Position numbers and translations under genes: made by a program
In this document: in pieces, positions 33,514 to 45,670 of the stretch
Layout of the letters: every line of letters begins with the position of its first letter
Position numbering within the stretch: position 1 is the stretch's first letter
Assembly: GCA_002007465.1 (NCBI GenBank)
Contig: LNAC01000347.1
Location: 438,135-502,134 of the forward strand
Reading direction: 5' to 3'
Length of the DNA: 64,000 nucleotides
Source of the DNA: Ailurus styani
Lineage: Eukaryota; Chordata; Mammalia; Carnivora; Ailuridae
The notes under the pieces: model-generated
Databases searched by the model: none
Seen by the model: only the letters and a program-made list of their open reading frames with translations
What the model was told of the DNA's origin: nothing

Positions 33514-36500
33514 GTTAGATCTGGGTCCTGTCATCTTAAGCTGGACTCTGAAATTGACTCTATCGAAATACTTTTCTCGTATAAGCTAAGAGAATTTTCT
33601 TATGAAATGACCTGTCAAGAGTTTTGCATTAAAAAACTTGTCAGCTAAGTCTCCAACTCTTAATTTTGGCTCAGGTCATGATCTCAGGGTCATGAGACTG
33701 AGTCTCACATTGGGCTCTGCACTGGGCACAGAGGCTGCTTGGGATTCTCTCTCATTCTCCCTCTGCTGCCCGCTTTCTCTTTCTCACTCTCTCTCTCAAA
33801 TAAATAAATACAATCCTTAAAAAAAAGAGAGCGATGAAAAGATTTGACCTAATATATTATTAAAATTTCTTCTCATCAAAGAATATAAACAATTAAAATA
33901 ACCTAAGGAAACTAAGCACAGTGTGTAGACCTTATTTGGATTTGGATTTAATCAAACTACAAAATATCATTTATGACATGTTTGCAACAATTAGAAATAT
34001 GAACCTTGATCTTAGATGATTTTAAAGAAGAATTGTTGATATTGTAGGTGTGCTAATTCATGGTTTCTGCTTTCCAGTTTGAAGAGATATTTATAGAAAC
34101 TCCAGAAGACTGGGATAAGTTAAGGAATGGTAAGACCAAGTATCTAATTCCTGGGATGAGGGTATCGGGTAAAAGTCATAAGCTGAGGTTTTAACACCTA
34201 TATGTGAGTGTAGTGGGAGTTGGGGGTGGTGGAAGGGAAGAGAAGTGGCTCCAGTGTAAGGGGTGGGGCTCCTTGGGCCAGTCTTCCATCTCATTCAGGC
34301 TAGGAAGGGCTTGAACTCTGAGTATTTGCCAAAGGAATCATGCCCCTTGCCCTGAGAATGGCCTCTCTTTGCTCTTTCCAGCTTCTTTGCCTCCCCCACC
34401 CCCCGAGTCAGCTGGGTCAGTTCAGCATCCCACACAGCCTGCCCATCCAAGGACCCTTGAACACATGCAGCAGAGTGAAAAAGTAGAAATAGGCTAACAG
34501 TTGCTGTGAGTTCTTTTCCCTGGTGGGGTTGACAAGGTCCTACCTAGCACTATTATAGACTCACACAATGAGAGGGTGTTGCATTGTTGAAAGTCCAGGT
34601 GACAGTATGAAGAGGGAGATGAAGAACAAGGTCCAACACTATAAGCATCAGTGGACTCAGGAAAGCCAGGCACATACCATCCAGTGGTAGAGTTGAAAGA
34701 ACACATAAAACACGCTACATAGAATATTTTTTTAGAATTGACCTTAATGGGATGAGCTCCAAGAGACTTCTCATTTGAAATAGCAGGTGGTGGCATCCCT
34801 GTTGTAGCTTCTCTCAAAATTTCCTAACACATCCATGAAAGTAAATCAACTGCAAAAACTACAGGAACCTACCATGTATCTGCATGGGAAAGAAAAGATA
34901 AATGAAATAATAGGTGAAAAGCAAGAGGCAGACTGATAACAAAAAGGATTAGAGGAAGGTAAGAACAAAATGCTGTTTTGTTGAAATGTGACCAGGCAAT
35001 AATTTTTTGTTTCCTTTTATGCCTTAGGTCATGGCAATGAATGGTTTTTTTCATGCTAAAAAGAGTATGATCCAATAAAACATTTCACTCCGCTTCTTCT
35101 TTTCTTCTTTCAAAAGATGGACATCTGATGTTCCAGCAAGTGCCAATGGTGGAAATGGATGGAATGAAGCTGGTGCAGACCAGAGCCATTCTTAACTACA
35201 TTGCCACCAAATACAACCTCTATGGGAAAGACATAAAGGAGAGAGCCCTGTACGGTATTTTATTTGTTCTTTCATTAACAATTAATGTGAAAATTTGGAT
35301 TCTTCCTTGGATGAGCGGGACTGTGTCTGGGAGATTATGGCCAGGAGCAGCACAGAACTTGGTGGTGTAGACTGAGGTCCGACACCACTGAGACCTGTGA
35401 GGATAAGGGATTCTACTTGAAGTGGATTCACCAAGTGGGGTTACAGAAAAGGAAGCAGTCCATGGATAGAACACATATGGGGACAGAGTTTCCCTAATTT
35501 GATGAACTATGAAGCCAGAAAGATAGTGGGCTCATCACTCCAAGTAGTCAAGCCTTTGGGAGCTGGATACCAGCCAACAGGTAGAGACAAAGGACAAGGT
35601 GTCTGAGTATCTAGCAGATAAGGCAGGGGAACAGAAGGATCCAAAGAAGCTGATTCTAAAGGTTCATAAATTACAAGAATGCTGACCAAGAACTTCACTT
35701 ACTGGCCTGTTATATGGACCGGCCACTTAACAAGGGTGAGCAAAGCCTGGTCCTCAAGATGCTAAGGTTATCTTGAGCATTTTGATATGGGACTAAAGCA
35801 GCCAGATTTTTTTTTAAGATTTTATTTATTTATTTGACACAGAGAGGGAGAGAGATCACAAGTAGGCAGAGAGGCAGGCAGAGAGAGAGAGAGGAGGAAG
35901 CGGGCTCCCTGCTCAGCAGGGAGCCCAATGCGGGGCTCTATCCCAGGACCCTGAGATCATGACCTGAGCCGAAGGCAGAGGCTTTAACCCACTGAGCCAC
36001 CCAGGCACCCCAAGCAGCCAGATTTTAACCAATACAGCCACATCTGTGGGTTTTCTTCTCTGTTGTGATGGGACCACATGATTGAAATTTAAATCCCAGA
36101 AGACTCTGTTACCAGTTACTCAAAAAGTTAAACATAGATTTACCATATGCCAGCAACTCCATTGGTAGGTATACAAACAAGACAACTGAAAATCCATCAA
36201 CACTAGAACTTGTGCACGAATATTTATAGCAGTGTTGTTCTTACTGTTCAAACAGTGGAAACAAATGACACAAATGTGCATCAGCTGATCAGTGGTTGGA
36301 AGATTGGCCTATCCATCAATTAGATATTATTTGGCCATAAAAAGGAATGAAATATTGATGCATGGTACAACATGGACAAACCTTACACACATCATGCTAC
36401 ATACACCAGACACAAAGGCGCATACTGTAGGCACATATTCTATTTGTATGAAATATCCAGAACACTCAAATCCATAGAAACAGAAAGTAGTTTAGTGGTT

Positions 36501-39500
36501 GCCAGGAGCTGGAGGAGGGAAGAAATTGGAATGGGCATAAAAGCATGTAGCATTCTTTGGGGAATATGAAAATATTCTGTGATTAGAGTGGTGATGGCAC
36601 AGAATTGTGTGTCTCCACTATAAAAATCACAAACTTGGACACTTGAGAAGTGTATACATTATGGTATGTGAATTACATGTTAATATAGATTTTATTAAAA
36701 GAAAACTCTTATAGGAAGCCCAGTTGGGAACAATAAAACCAAATCTCCTAGAATATCTACTGATTGGAATGTACAAAGAATTTCACCCTTTTAGGCGCTG
36801 TTTTAGGTGAAGATTTGAGAAATGCAAACAAGGCCTGAGTTGGGCAACTGTATATGGACAAGGTTATGGGAAATAATTGGAAAAACTGCTGATATTGGGC
36901 ACATAAATGGGTCTGGGTAGTGTAATAGGATGAGACGGGAAGGGGACATGCCTGAGATGGTTGTACCAGGACTCTCTCGAGATATCACATAGGTGGCAGG
37001 TCTTAGCCACACGAGTCACATTACCTTTGTGCACAGAACAAATCACAACAGATACAGCAAGTCCCAGTGGGTCCGTGCATGTTTGCACCAATTTCTCTGT
37101 GACTCTGGACAAGTCACCAATGCTCTTTGTCCCCATCTTTGGTTGTATATATAATGAAAATTTTAGACATATATCTTTTTTTTAAATAATTTTCTTTTTT
37201 TTCCTTTTTTTAATATTTATTTGACACAGAGAGAGAGAGAGATCACATGTAGGCAGAGAGGCAGGCAGAGAGAGAGCGGAGGAAGCAGGTTCCCTGCCGA
37301 GCAGGGAGCCTGATGTGGGTCTTGATCCCAGGACCCTGAGACCATGACCTGAGCCGAAGGCAGAGGCTTTAACCCACTGAGCCACCCAGGCTCTCCTTTA
37401 GACATATATCTACGTCAATGGCTCATTCTAGAATGAAATATTCAAAACAAGTAAAAATCTGAACTGAATGGGTGGTGTATAGAAATGCATCCAGTGGGGG
37501 CTGAACTCCTGATGCCCACTCTTGTGTGTTTTTCAACTATAATCAAGGCAGAAGACATTTCACAATTGGTCACTTTGTCTTTCAGGATAGATATGTACAC
37601 AGAAGGTATGGCCGATTTGAGTGAAATGATCATTGTTTTACCTCTATGCCCACCTGATCAAAAGGATGCCAAGATTGCCCTGATCAAAGAGAAAATGACA
37701 GATCGTTATCTCCCCGTGTTTGAGAAAGTAAGTGGATTGTTGAGCACTGTGCAGCACTGGACTTAGAGGACAAGGAAAGCTAGTACCTGACTGGCATTCC
37801 TTAGGCATTGACCTTCACTTCCAGTGAGCTAATACTAATGCAGCACCCTGACTCTCAAGGCATTTTATACACTGACGGTGGGGAAGAATTAAACCAGTTG
37901 TACCCATATTTCAGTTTTCCAGCAAGACTTCCACTAACCAGGACCCAATCTAGAATTCTCTAGTCAACAGACCTCCACGGTCACAGTCAGAGTTTGGGCT
38001 GTTGAAGGCTCTGAGAGCCACACTGGGGAGGTTGGAATAGAGCTTGCAGAGCACCATGCAGGGGCTCTGATCCAAGAGCAACACAATGACAGCAATGGGT
38101 CAGGAGAGACTCTGGCAACGTGGGTAGGGAGACCTGATGCCAGTTGCCCTTCGGGAGAATATGGTAGTGTTTCAGGGATGGATGGATGAGACGTGTCTGG
38201 ACAGAGACAGGGGCAGTGGGGCAGAGAGGAACAGACAGATGGAGGGATGTGAAGGAAAAATTAGCTGACATACTTGAAGACCTGGCTCTCAGACATGAGA
38301 GGAAAGACAAGCAAACTAAGGAAATAAGGTTCCATCACTCTACATAGTATGTCTTAGTTATGTTTCTCCTGGGAGGTAAGAGGAGAACATTTCAGAATCA
38401 AAAGTGCCTGAAATTGGGCTAAATAAAAACTATGGGCCAAAAAAATGATTGTAGGAGATACAGGGGGCCATACATAGAATGAAAGGTTAACACGGACACG
38501 CCCAGCTCATGAGGCATTAGGTCATTCTGTCAGTCACTGTCAGAACCAATGGTAAGTCATTGCTTGTGTGTTGGCCCTATTCAAGGAGGAGAGAATTCAT
38601 AGTAATCAGGAAGTACTCTCTCTCCTGACCCTTGTGGTGCTGAGCTTGGGGCACATTCACATGATGAAGACCTGAACGGTCTTCCCATTTGAGCACAGCT
38701 ATACTTTGAAATCAGAGAGTCCTATGATTAGATAACAGAAACTGTCTATTACCATACCGCATTTGAAGTTTTATTATATTCTCTGCCTAATAATTATCCA
38801 TAGTTCCATATGTGTACATAGTCTGAGAGGGTCTTTGCCAAAATTTCCTGAAGTTGGTGTGCCGTGGTGTTTTCTCTTGATGGTATCATTTGCATGTTAT
38901 TGGAAGACTTTAATATGTTTCATGAACTTCCCCAACATTTTATTAGGAAAAGTTGCACACATCAGAAGAGTTGAAAGAGGTGTACAGTGGACACGTGTTT
39001 TAGGGAGACATTAGCCAGGGTTTTAGCTGAGGGAAAGAGCAGCCCAGACCCAGTGTCTCCCTGAGTCAGGGCAATGGGGGGGGTCTGAAGACCCCACCCC
39101 CTCAGTGAGGCAGCAGAGGTGGGGAGGTCGGGTTGGAGAGCAGAGGGGAGCAGAGGGGCCCAGCCTGACTGTGCCTGAGCTCATGATTTGATTCCTCAAA
39201 TCCTCCAGGTGTTAAAGAGCCATGGACAAGACTACCTTGTTGGCAACAAGCTGAGCAGGGCTGACATTCACCTGGTTGAACTTCTCTACTATGTGGAAGA
39301 GATTGACCCCAGCCTTCTGGCCAACTTCCCTCTGCTGAAGGTGATCTCCCTCACAGCTTTCAGGAGGGGAGGCTCACATCTCCCACCTCAGGATTTGACA
39401 TTTGCACTCTGGTTCCATCATTATGCAGATCTTCTCAGCCCCACGATGTCCTCCAGAGTTAGCTCCTAGGGGCTGGTTGAGGCACAGAATCTTGCCATGG

Positions 39501-40334
39501 CAAGGACACTTGAGGTGGATGCTTCCCCAAGAAGAATAGATTGTCTTCACCGGAAGAAGGACCCAGGGCTCAGCATCAACCTCCCCATCCCCATTCCATT
39601 ATGGTTTCTGTCCTTGTTTTGTCTGGGGTTTCCCTTTCCAGGTGTGTCCTTGTCTGGACAGGTTTCTTCCTGAGCAGGTTTCTCCCTTCTGCTTCCTTCC
39701 TTCCACTCCTGCTCCTAATGGCAGACATCGTGTTTCTCTGGGCAGAGTCTCCCTGTCTCCCTGTCCCTGTCCCAGTGGGCTGACTGGTTTTGACCGGTCT
39801 CATGGTTTACCTTTCTGTATTTTCTGTCTTCCATTCCAGAGCAGTTTTCCTGTATTTTCACTGTCTGTCTGGAGACTTGATGTGTGTCGTTACCTGACAG
39901 ACACCTTCCTCTTCCCAGTGTTGCACAAGAGAGATGAATCCACAAGATTTATGTGTAGGGAAGGAGACAGGGAATCCCTGAAACTGAAAGGAGTCTGAAG
40001 GAAAGATGTCTTCGGGGCAAATGGCATTGAGCTGTCTTTTCTTCCTCCAATCTGCATGTCTCCCTGGCTGTCGTTTCCCATCTTCACACTGGTGCTGATG
40101 GAGGGGACTCGGCTGTTCCTCGCAGGAGGATCTCTGGTTCCCTGGCTTGTGCTAATGATGGGGCTGGTCTTTGGCTCCACTCTGAGGCTGTGCCCTTGTG
40201 CATTTCAGGCCCTGAAAGCCAGAATCAGCAATCTCCCCACCGTGAAGAAGTTTCTGCAGCCTGGCAGCCAGAGGAAGCCTCCCATCGATGAGAAAAGTTT
40301 AGAGCAAGCCAAGAAGATTTTCAGGATGCAATGA
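33427..40334 (+). CDS. GSTA: Glutathione S-transferase alpha (copy B), complete, six coding exons
   Basis: Cytosolic alpha-class GST, a dimeric enzyme that conjugates glutathione to electrophiles and reduces lipid hydroperoxides; some members isomerise steroids. Joined exons are 33427-33513, 34078-34129, 35117-35249, 37586-37727, 39209-39340 and 40209-40334: 672 bp, 223 residues (human alpha GSTs have 222). Splice phases match throughout and all introns are GT-AG. N-terminal thioredoxin fold: catalytic Tyr9, Arg15, the cis-Pro motif Gln54-Val55-Pro56, and glutathione-binding Gln67-Thr68. C-terminal helical domain: Cys112, the [21 protein letters not shown] helix region, and a C-terminal helix ending IFRMQ. 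The start is the usual family ATG in exon 2. Substrate-site residues Phe10, Gly12, Leu111 and Ala216 resemble human GSTA3, with Ile at 208. Exact orthology (GSTA1, 2, 3 or 5) cannot be set without a tree; the symbol is a family label. Confidence 0.95.
33650..33829 (+). mobile_element. Older carnivore SINE, copy B intron 2
   Basis: AACTCTTAATTTTGGCTCAGG ... CACATTGGGCTCTGCACTGG ... AAATAAATAAATACAATCC plus poly(A). Head truncated. Confidence 0.85.
34078..34129 (+). CDS. GSTA: Copy B exon 3
   Basis: 52 bp, the standard size in the family, between CTTTCCAG and GTAAGACC. Encodes [17 protein letters not shown] plus the first base of Asp47. This exon is missing from copy A. Confidence 0.95.
35117..35249 (+). 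CDS. GSTA: Copy B exon 4 (QVP cis-Pro and QTR motifs)
   Basis: 133 bp between TTTCAAAAG and donor GTACGG. Encodes [16 protein letters not shown], then [20 protein letters not shown] and KDIKERA. Contains glutathione-site residues Gln54, Val55, Pro56, Gln67 and Thr68. The end is fixed by phase: CT joins G of exon 5 to give Leu91. Confidence 0.95.
35809..36011 (-). mobile_element. Carnivore SINE, copy B intron 4
   Basis: Complete, flanked by AAGCAGCCAGATTTT. Confidence 0.95.
36095..36695 (+). mobile_element. L1 3' fragment, copy B intron 4
   Basis: Sense-oriented L1 3' region (TTATTTGGCCATAAAAAGGAATG, TTGCCAGGAGCTGGAGG, CACTTGAGAAGTGTATACA). No intact frame. The intron to exon 5 otherwise holds unique sequence and a SINE at 37168. 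Confidence 0.8.
37168..37396 (-). mobile_element. Carnivore SINE, copy B intron 4
   Basis: Flanked by TTTAGACATATATCT; lies about 190 bases before exon 5. Confidence 0.95.
37586..37727 (+). CDS. GSTA: Copy B exon 5
   Basis: 142 bp between TTTCAG and donor GTAAGT. Encodes [20 protein letters not shown] then [20 protein letters not shown] and YLPVFEK. It opens the helical domain and supplies substrate-site positions 104-111. It is absent from copy A, where the break falls in the flanking introns. Confidence 0.95.
39209..39340 (+). CDS. GSTA: Copy B exon 6
   Basis: 132 bp, 44 codons, [15 protein letters not shown] to FPLLK, with TCCTCCAG acceptor and GTGATC donor. Lies inside the near-identical block shared with copy A and keeps Leu where copy A has Pro. 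Confidence 0.95.
40209..40334 (+). CDS. GSTA: Copy B exon 7 (stop codon)
   Basis: 126 bp with stop; [20 protein letters not shown] to KKIFRMQ. The human paralogues end FRF at residue 222; here residue 222 is Met and an extra Gln223 follows. This helix caps the substrate pocket in alpha GSTs. Confidence 0.95.
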   Translation, partial: ALKARISNLPTVKKFLQPGSQRKPPIDEKSLEQAKKIFRMQ

Positions 40335-40561
40335 AGCAGGAATGGATGCCCGGCCCATGCAGCACCCATCTGCTGAGGTGTTCTAGCTATGAAGTGCGTT
40401 ACCTCCATGTAAATCCTGGTTATCATGAGGCTAGGAAATGATCGCAAAGGCTTAGTGTTAATTTCATTAGAAATTATGGAGATTTAGTTGCAAAGCAATT
40501 TATTTTGTTTTGATCAAATATCAAATCATGATCACCTCCTAGGATGTCTCTTGGCCTTAAA

Positions 40562-40571
40562 AATAAATAAA
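40562..40571 (+). terminator. GSTA: Copy B: overlapping AATAAA poly(A) signals
   Basis: AATAAATAAA about 230 bases after the stop codon, a normal 3' UTR length for this family. It lies just outside the near-identical block, so copy A does not share it exactly (ATTAAA there). Confidence 0.6.
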
Positions 40572-40761
40572 GGGGGAAAAATTTCATGGATTCTTTCTTC
40601 GATCTATTAAAAAAGTGTCATTTTATCTATCATGTACCTTGTCAAACAGAGTGGAGTAGAAATTTTCATGCAAGATTTTAACACAAAAATAGTCTCTTTC
40701 TTTTGTATTTTGCTGGATTTCTGAGCTGCAACCTAAAAGGTTCTTTCTGCAATTCTTTCCT

Positions 40762-41050
40762 CCTTCCTTCCTTCCTTCCTTCCTTCCTTCCTTCCTTCCT
40801 TCCTTCCTTCCTCCCTCCCTTCCTCCCTNNNNNNNNNNNNNNNNNNNNNNNNNNNNNNNNNNNNNNNNNNNNNNNNNNNNNNNNNNNNNNNNNNNNNNNN
40901 NNNNNNNNNNNNNNNNNNNNNNNNNNNNNNNNNNNNNNNNNNNNNNNNNNNNNNNNNNNNNNNNNNNNNNNNNNNNNNNNNNNNNNNNNNNNNNNNNNNN
41001 NNNNNNNNNNNNNNNNNNNNNNNNNNNNNNNCCTCCTTCCTTCCTTCCTT

Positions 41051-41081
<31 letters not shown>

Positions 41082-41152
41082 CTTTTCCTCCCTCCCTCCC
41101 TCCTTTCCTCCCTCCCCCCTTTCTTTTTTCTCTCTCTCTTTCTTTCTTTCTT
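40762..41152. repeat. (TTCC)n/(TTTC)n pyrimidine tract with 203-base N gap
   Basis: Long CCTT/CTTT simple repeat on both sides of N 40829-41031. The long reading frames across it are repeat artefacts. Confidence 0.95.
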
Positions 41153-42009
41153 CTGTATAACTTCATGCTAGGGCACAAGAGCATCCTGAGCATGAACCAA
41201 ATCAGGACACCTTGGCTTGAAGCTGTCAGTCCTTCATGGTCTGTCATGAGGGGGTAGTTTGAATTTTGTTCCGAGAGAAAGAGGGTGCCACTGAAGTGCA
41301 GCCATATAGCCTGCTTTCCCAACCTGATGTACATATAATAAAATCACATCTTTTAAGTATTCATTTTAAGTCATTCAAGCATCCATTTTGGAAGAGCAAG
41401 AACATTCTTCTCCCCAGCAGTCTCTTTTGCAACAGAAAACCCAACAACCAAGGGCCTTACTCCATTCAAGAAGTCAAGTAGACTTGACACTGAGCAAAAA
41501 TCCCAGATTTTTCAGGCCTGGGATCCCAAACTGTACACGAAGAGATACAGTCCTTTCCCCCCTGGCATGTTGCTCTACAGAAGAGACTAGGCTGTTGAAT
41601 GATGTCTAGCCTCAGCTGTCTACTGAGCCTATAACTTGGGATCCCCCAAGAAATGTAGGATCTAGGGGGCTGAGCCCAGGGCCTTGGCCCTGACTGCCCA
41701 TTTTCATAGTGTGAACTTCCCCCAGTTGCATAGTGTGAGGCACACACATACAGAGGACACATGGCTTGTGTCTTTTATATCTACTCAGTGTTAGGTCAAT
41801 TCAGTCCAAGCAAGATATTCCAAGTTCTCCTCCCAAGAGGCTCCCATTTCCCTTTGCATTACCTCAAGGTCTTTAGGAGGAGGAGGGGCCTTTTTAATCC
41901 ATCCTTCCAACAATCTAGTCTTATATCTTTGCTCCAGAACAGAGGTTCTCAACCTCATCACATCTAGCCTTCCCTAATTTATAACCAATACTTGTAATCT
42001 CTTTTAATG
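41153..42009 (+). other. Intergenic after gene B; no gene seen
   Basis: Unique sequence without recognisable coding or repeat motifs. Confidence 0.5.
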
Positions 42010-42187
42010 ATCTTTTTTCAAATTTTGTATTTACTTGAGAGGAAGAACAAGCAGGGGAAGGGGCAGAGGGAGAGGGAGAAGCAGACTCCCCGATGAGCAG
42101 CAAGCCCGATGTGGGGCTCGATCCCAGGACTCTAGGATCATGACCCAAGAGGAAGAGAGACACTTAACCGAGCCACCCAGGCACCCC
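42010..42187 (-). mobile_element. Older carnivore SINE
   Basis: AAATTTTGTATTTACTTGAG, AAGCAGGGGAAGGGGCAG, head inverse GCCACCCAGGCACCCC. Confidence 0.88.
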
Positions 42188-44390
42188 CTTTTTAATGACC
42201 TTGAAGTGAATTCCTAAGATTTACCTCATTATGACTGGTGCTCTGAGTACCTGAAGGATAAGATACCACCTCATCTCAAAAAGGGTGGCTGAGGAGAGGT
42301 TAGTGAAATGCCTATTAACAAAGCTGGAGGAGCATTAAGATACCTCAAGGGATGGTGATGCACTTGGAGCTAGCCATGATGGAAGGCTCTACCTCCCCTA
42401 CTCTCAATGGGACAAGGGCAGAAAGCAGTAGAGGGACCTAGGAATGTGTGGAGAGTCATGGGTGCAGGAAAGGGCCACCCTGACAGAGCACCCTGACAGA
42501 GCAGAACCCAAACTACCCAGAACACACAATTAGTAGAAATCACAAATGACTGGAAACTATCAAGTGATTTCTGACTGGCTTGCACTATAGCTTTCCCAAT
42601 GTTTATGCCATACGTAGTTTAGAAAGGAGAAATATTATCAGTTTTTAGTATATATCCTGACATAATTTCTATTTACTATATAGATGTCAAGTATTTTGAA
42701 TATCATTTCTGGATCATGTCTGTGACATAAAAGGATAAAGATGTTTGTTACAAAATAATTTACATCTGGTATTTTACCCTTATACCACCCACCATTTCCA
42801 TGGGAGATTGCACAGATATAATTGAAATGAAAATAGATATTAATTTTTCTGACTGTATTGGGGAAATTTGGTCAGGGTTAGAGCTATTATACATGGTAAC
42901 TTGCCAATTTTCCAAAATCTGCTTAAAGGACAAGTGTGTATTAGAAACATTTTGCCAACCTGATCTGGTTGGATGAGGCATCCATGAGTCAGCACAACTT
43001 TAATCTGGGTTACCTTTGATCTACTTTGCCTCCTCCCTTTCTCTCAAAATCTTTGCTTAACTCCTCTCTGCACTCACCAGTTATGTTTGAAAATATCTGT
43101 CCTTTGGAAATTTCAACATAATTGTGACATTCTAAGCCAACAGGCCAGCCAAGGATACCTAGTAGAAAAAAAAATACATTTAGACTCTGACCTCAGATAT
43201 TGATGAAACCTTCTTAAGGATTATGGGTTTAATATTTTATTAGTTTTATTCTTTGTTTTATTCGGTAAATGTTTAATGAGCACCTAGTTTGTTTTCTGAA
43301 TTTTTCTGGGCACAGAGGATGCAATGGTACATATGAAAGCATTTTCCTGCACATACAATGAGGAAACAAACAGATCAATGAAAAAAATTATTATGATTAG
43401 TGATGAATACTAGGAGGAAAATAAAACAGAGGGGGGTGATGGAGAGTTTTTAGGATGGCAATGGAGAAGTGGTTAACTTAAAATGATGGTCATAGAAGAC
43501 TAAGTTCTAAATGACAGGAAGAACCCCGGCAAGAGGAGAGCCAAAGGAACAGGATGCTAACCAGATTTATCAGTGAAGACAGGGGTCTTGGTCAAGAACA
43601 ACTCTGGGGTGTTTCAGGCACAGTAGGCAGGCAGGTGCTATGGAAGCATGATGAGAAAGCACTGGAAGATGAGGTCAGAGAGATAGGCATGGGTGTATCA
43701 TGCCTACCTTAGTGCTTAGTGACCTAAAGCATCAAACGTTTACTCTCTAGCACTCTTTCTGAGCAAAAGGAGCCTGGGAGCGACTTAGGAAGGTGGTTCT
43801 GGGTCAGGGTGTCTCAGGAGTTTGTATGTCAAGCCATCAGCAGGGACTGTAGTCACCTGAAGGCTTGACTGAGGATGGGCAATGCACTTCCAAGATGGTT
43901 CCCTCATGTTGGCAATGAGCCTCAGTTCTTTGTCATGTCTTCTCCTCTGTAGGGCTGCTTGAGTATTTTCATGTTAGATCAGTTAACTTCCCCCAGAGCG
44001 AGCAATCCAAGGGAGAACAAGATGGAAACAGCGATGTCCTTTATGATCTATCATCTAGGGCCATACTTCTGATGACAATGACAGACTGGAGACCTAGCTT
44101 GGATGAGAAAGGAGCTGGAGAGGAAATGGAAAGCAGAGTGGGAGCCAGCCAAGGATTCTGAGGAGGTGGTGTCCATGAAGTTGGGAAGAAGACGGAAAGT
44201 GTGGCGTCATGAAGGAGAGGAGTGTGAGGACTGGAGAGTGAACAGTGATTCTGGGGACAGGAGGCCACTGCTGGCCTTGATGAGAATAGTGGAGTGTGGG
44301 AAAGAAGTCCGACCAGAGTGGGTTGAGGAGGAAATGGGAAGTGATAAGTAGAGACAGCAGCTACTGACCACCCTTTTGGGAAGATTTTCT
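42188..44390 (+). other. Intergenic; no gene seen
   Basis: Unique sequence. Frames on both strands are short and show no splice-bounded GST exon or other known motif. Confidence 0.5.
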
Positions 44391-44591
44391 TTTTCTTTTT
44401 TTTTTAAATTTTATTTATTTGACAGAGAGAGATCACAAGTAGGCAGAGAGGCAGGCAGAGAGAGAGAGAGAGAGGAGGAAGCAGGCTCCCTGCCGAGCAG
44501 AGAGCCCGATGCGGGCCTCAATCCCAGGACCCTGAGATCATGACCTGAGCCAAAGGCAGAGGCTTTAACCCACTGAGCCACCCAGGTGCCC
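44391..44591 (-). mobile_element. Carnivore SINE
   Basis: Complete, flanked by TTGGGAAGATTTTCTT. Confidence 0.95.
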
Positions 44592-45164
44592 TTGGGAAGA
44601 TTTTCTTGAAGAAAAGGCAGATGTGTGGAACAGAGGACATTATCTGAGAACTAAATAAGAAAGGGAATGTTAAATAGGTTGGCCTTGGCTTCATTCACAA
44701 TCATGGGAAGTCACCTGAGAGCAGTGAGGCTGTGTACTACAGTGACAGAGTTTCCTAAAGGCACTTAGGTTGCTGGCACCAGGAAAGCCCTTTTGGTCTC
44801 GAAAGTGTTCAGCCATGGCATCAGAGTCACACTGACTTCTCAGAGTAGGTCTGGCCTCTTCAGTTCAGAGCAACCTGTTCTCTGGAACAGAGAAATTACA
44901 TTCTCTTAAAAATTTTAAATCTACATTATTAGAGAACTGCCAAAAGGGAAACTAGAAATTTCTGAGTGAAAGGCCAAGTGGGAAAGTTTTCCACACTTCC
45001 CCTCAACACCTTCAAGTTCATTCTTCTTATTTCTTCCTTCTTCATCTCTTCACCTTTGTCCATCAGTCCCCTATTCCATTTCCTTTCCCATTGCTCCTTT
45101 CTATGATAAAGATTGGAGTGATGCTCCCACAAGCCAAGGAACGCCACGGATTGCCAGCAGCCAC

Positions 45165-45340
45165 CAGCATTTAGGGGACAGGCATGGAACAGATTCTCCC
45201 TCACAGCCCTCAGGAGGAACCACCCTTGTCGACACCTTGATTTCAGATTTCTGGCCTCCAGAACTGTGAGAGAATCAATTTCTGTTCTGTGAGCCATCTA
45301 GTTTGTGATCATTTGTTGCAATGGCCACAGGAAACAAATA
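45165..45340 (+). mobile_element. MaLR-type LTR fragment
   Basis: GATTTCTGGCCTCCAGAACTG ... AGAATCAATTTCTGTTCTG ... TTTGTTGCAATGGCCACAGG follows the 3' end of MLT1/MST LTRs as I remember them. Non-coding and old. Confidence 0.5.
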
Positions 45341-45670
45341 AAGCTACTTTGCAATAAACAAGAAGGAAAACACAAAACAACATAGATGAATCTCAAAATA
45401 ATGATGCTGACTGGAAGAAAACTGACAAAAGAGAGCACTTGTTGTATGCCTCTATTTATATGAAATTCTAGAAAATACAAGCTGGTTTTGCATGACAAGA
45501 AACAGACGGCTGTGGTATGGGGAGGACGGGAGGAGGGGATCACGACAGGGCATCGGACATACTGTGTTCATTCTACTGATTGTGGTGATGCTTTCACGGG
45601 GGTCTACGTATGTCAAACTTATCCAACTGTACACTTAAATGATGTGTACTTTATTACAGATCAGTTATGC
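45341..45670 (+). mobile_element. L1 3' fragment
   Basis: ATAGATGAATCTCAAAATAATG, GGGATCACGACAGGGCATCGG, CAACTGTACACTTAAATGATG: an L1 3' region with no open frame. Confidence 0.65.

Larger units (their letters stand above)
37767..40458 (+). repeat. Near-identical 2.7-kb duplicate block, copy B side
   Basis: Partner of 21135-24018. The left end is inside intron 5 of copy B, 40 bases after exon 5, so the block joins copy A at a non-allelic position. The right end is in the 3' UTR. Confidence 0.95.

Noticed and set aside
40678..41334. Long open frames (184 and 218 residues) across a gap
   Set aside because: They consist of a (TTCC)n repeat and Ns.
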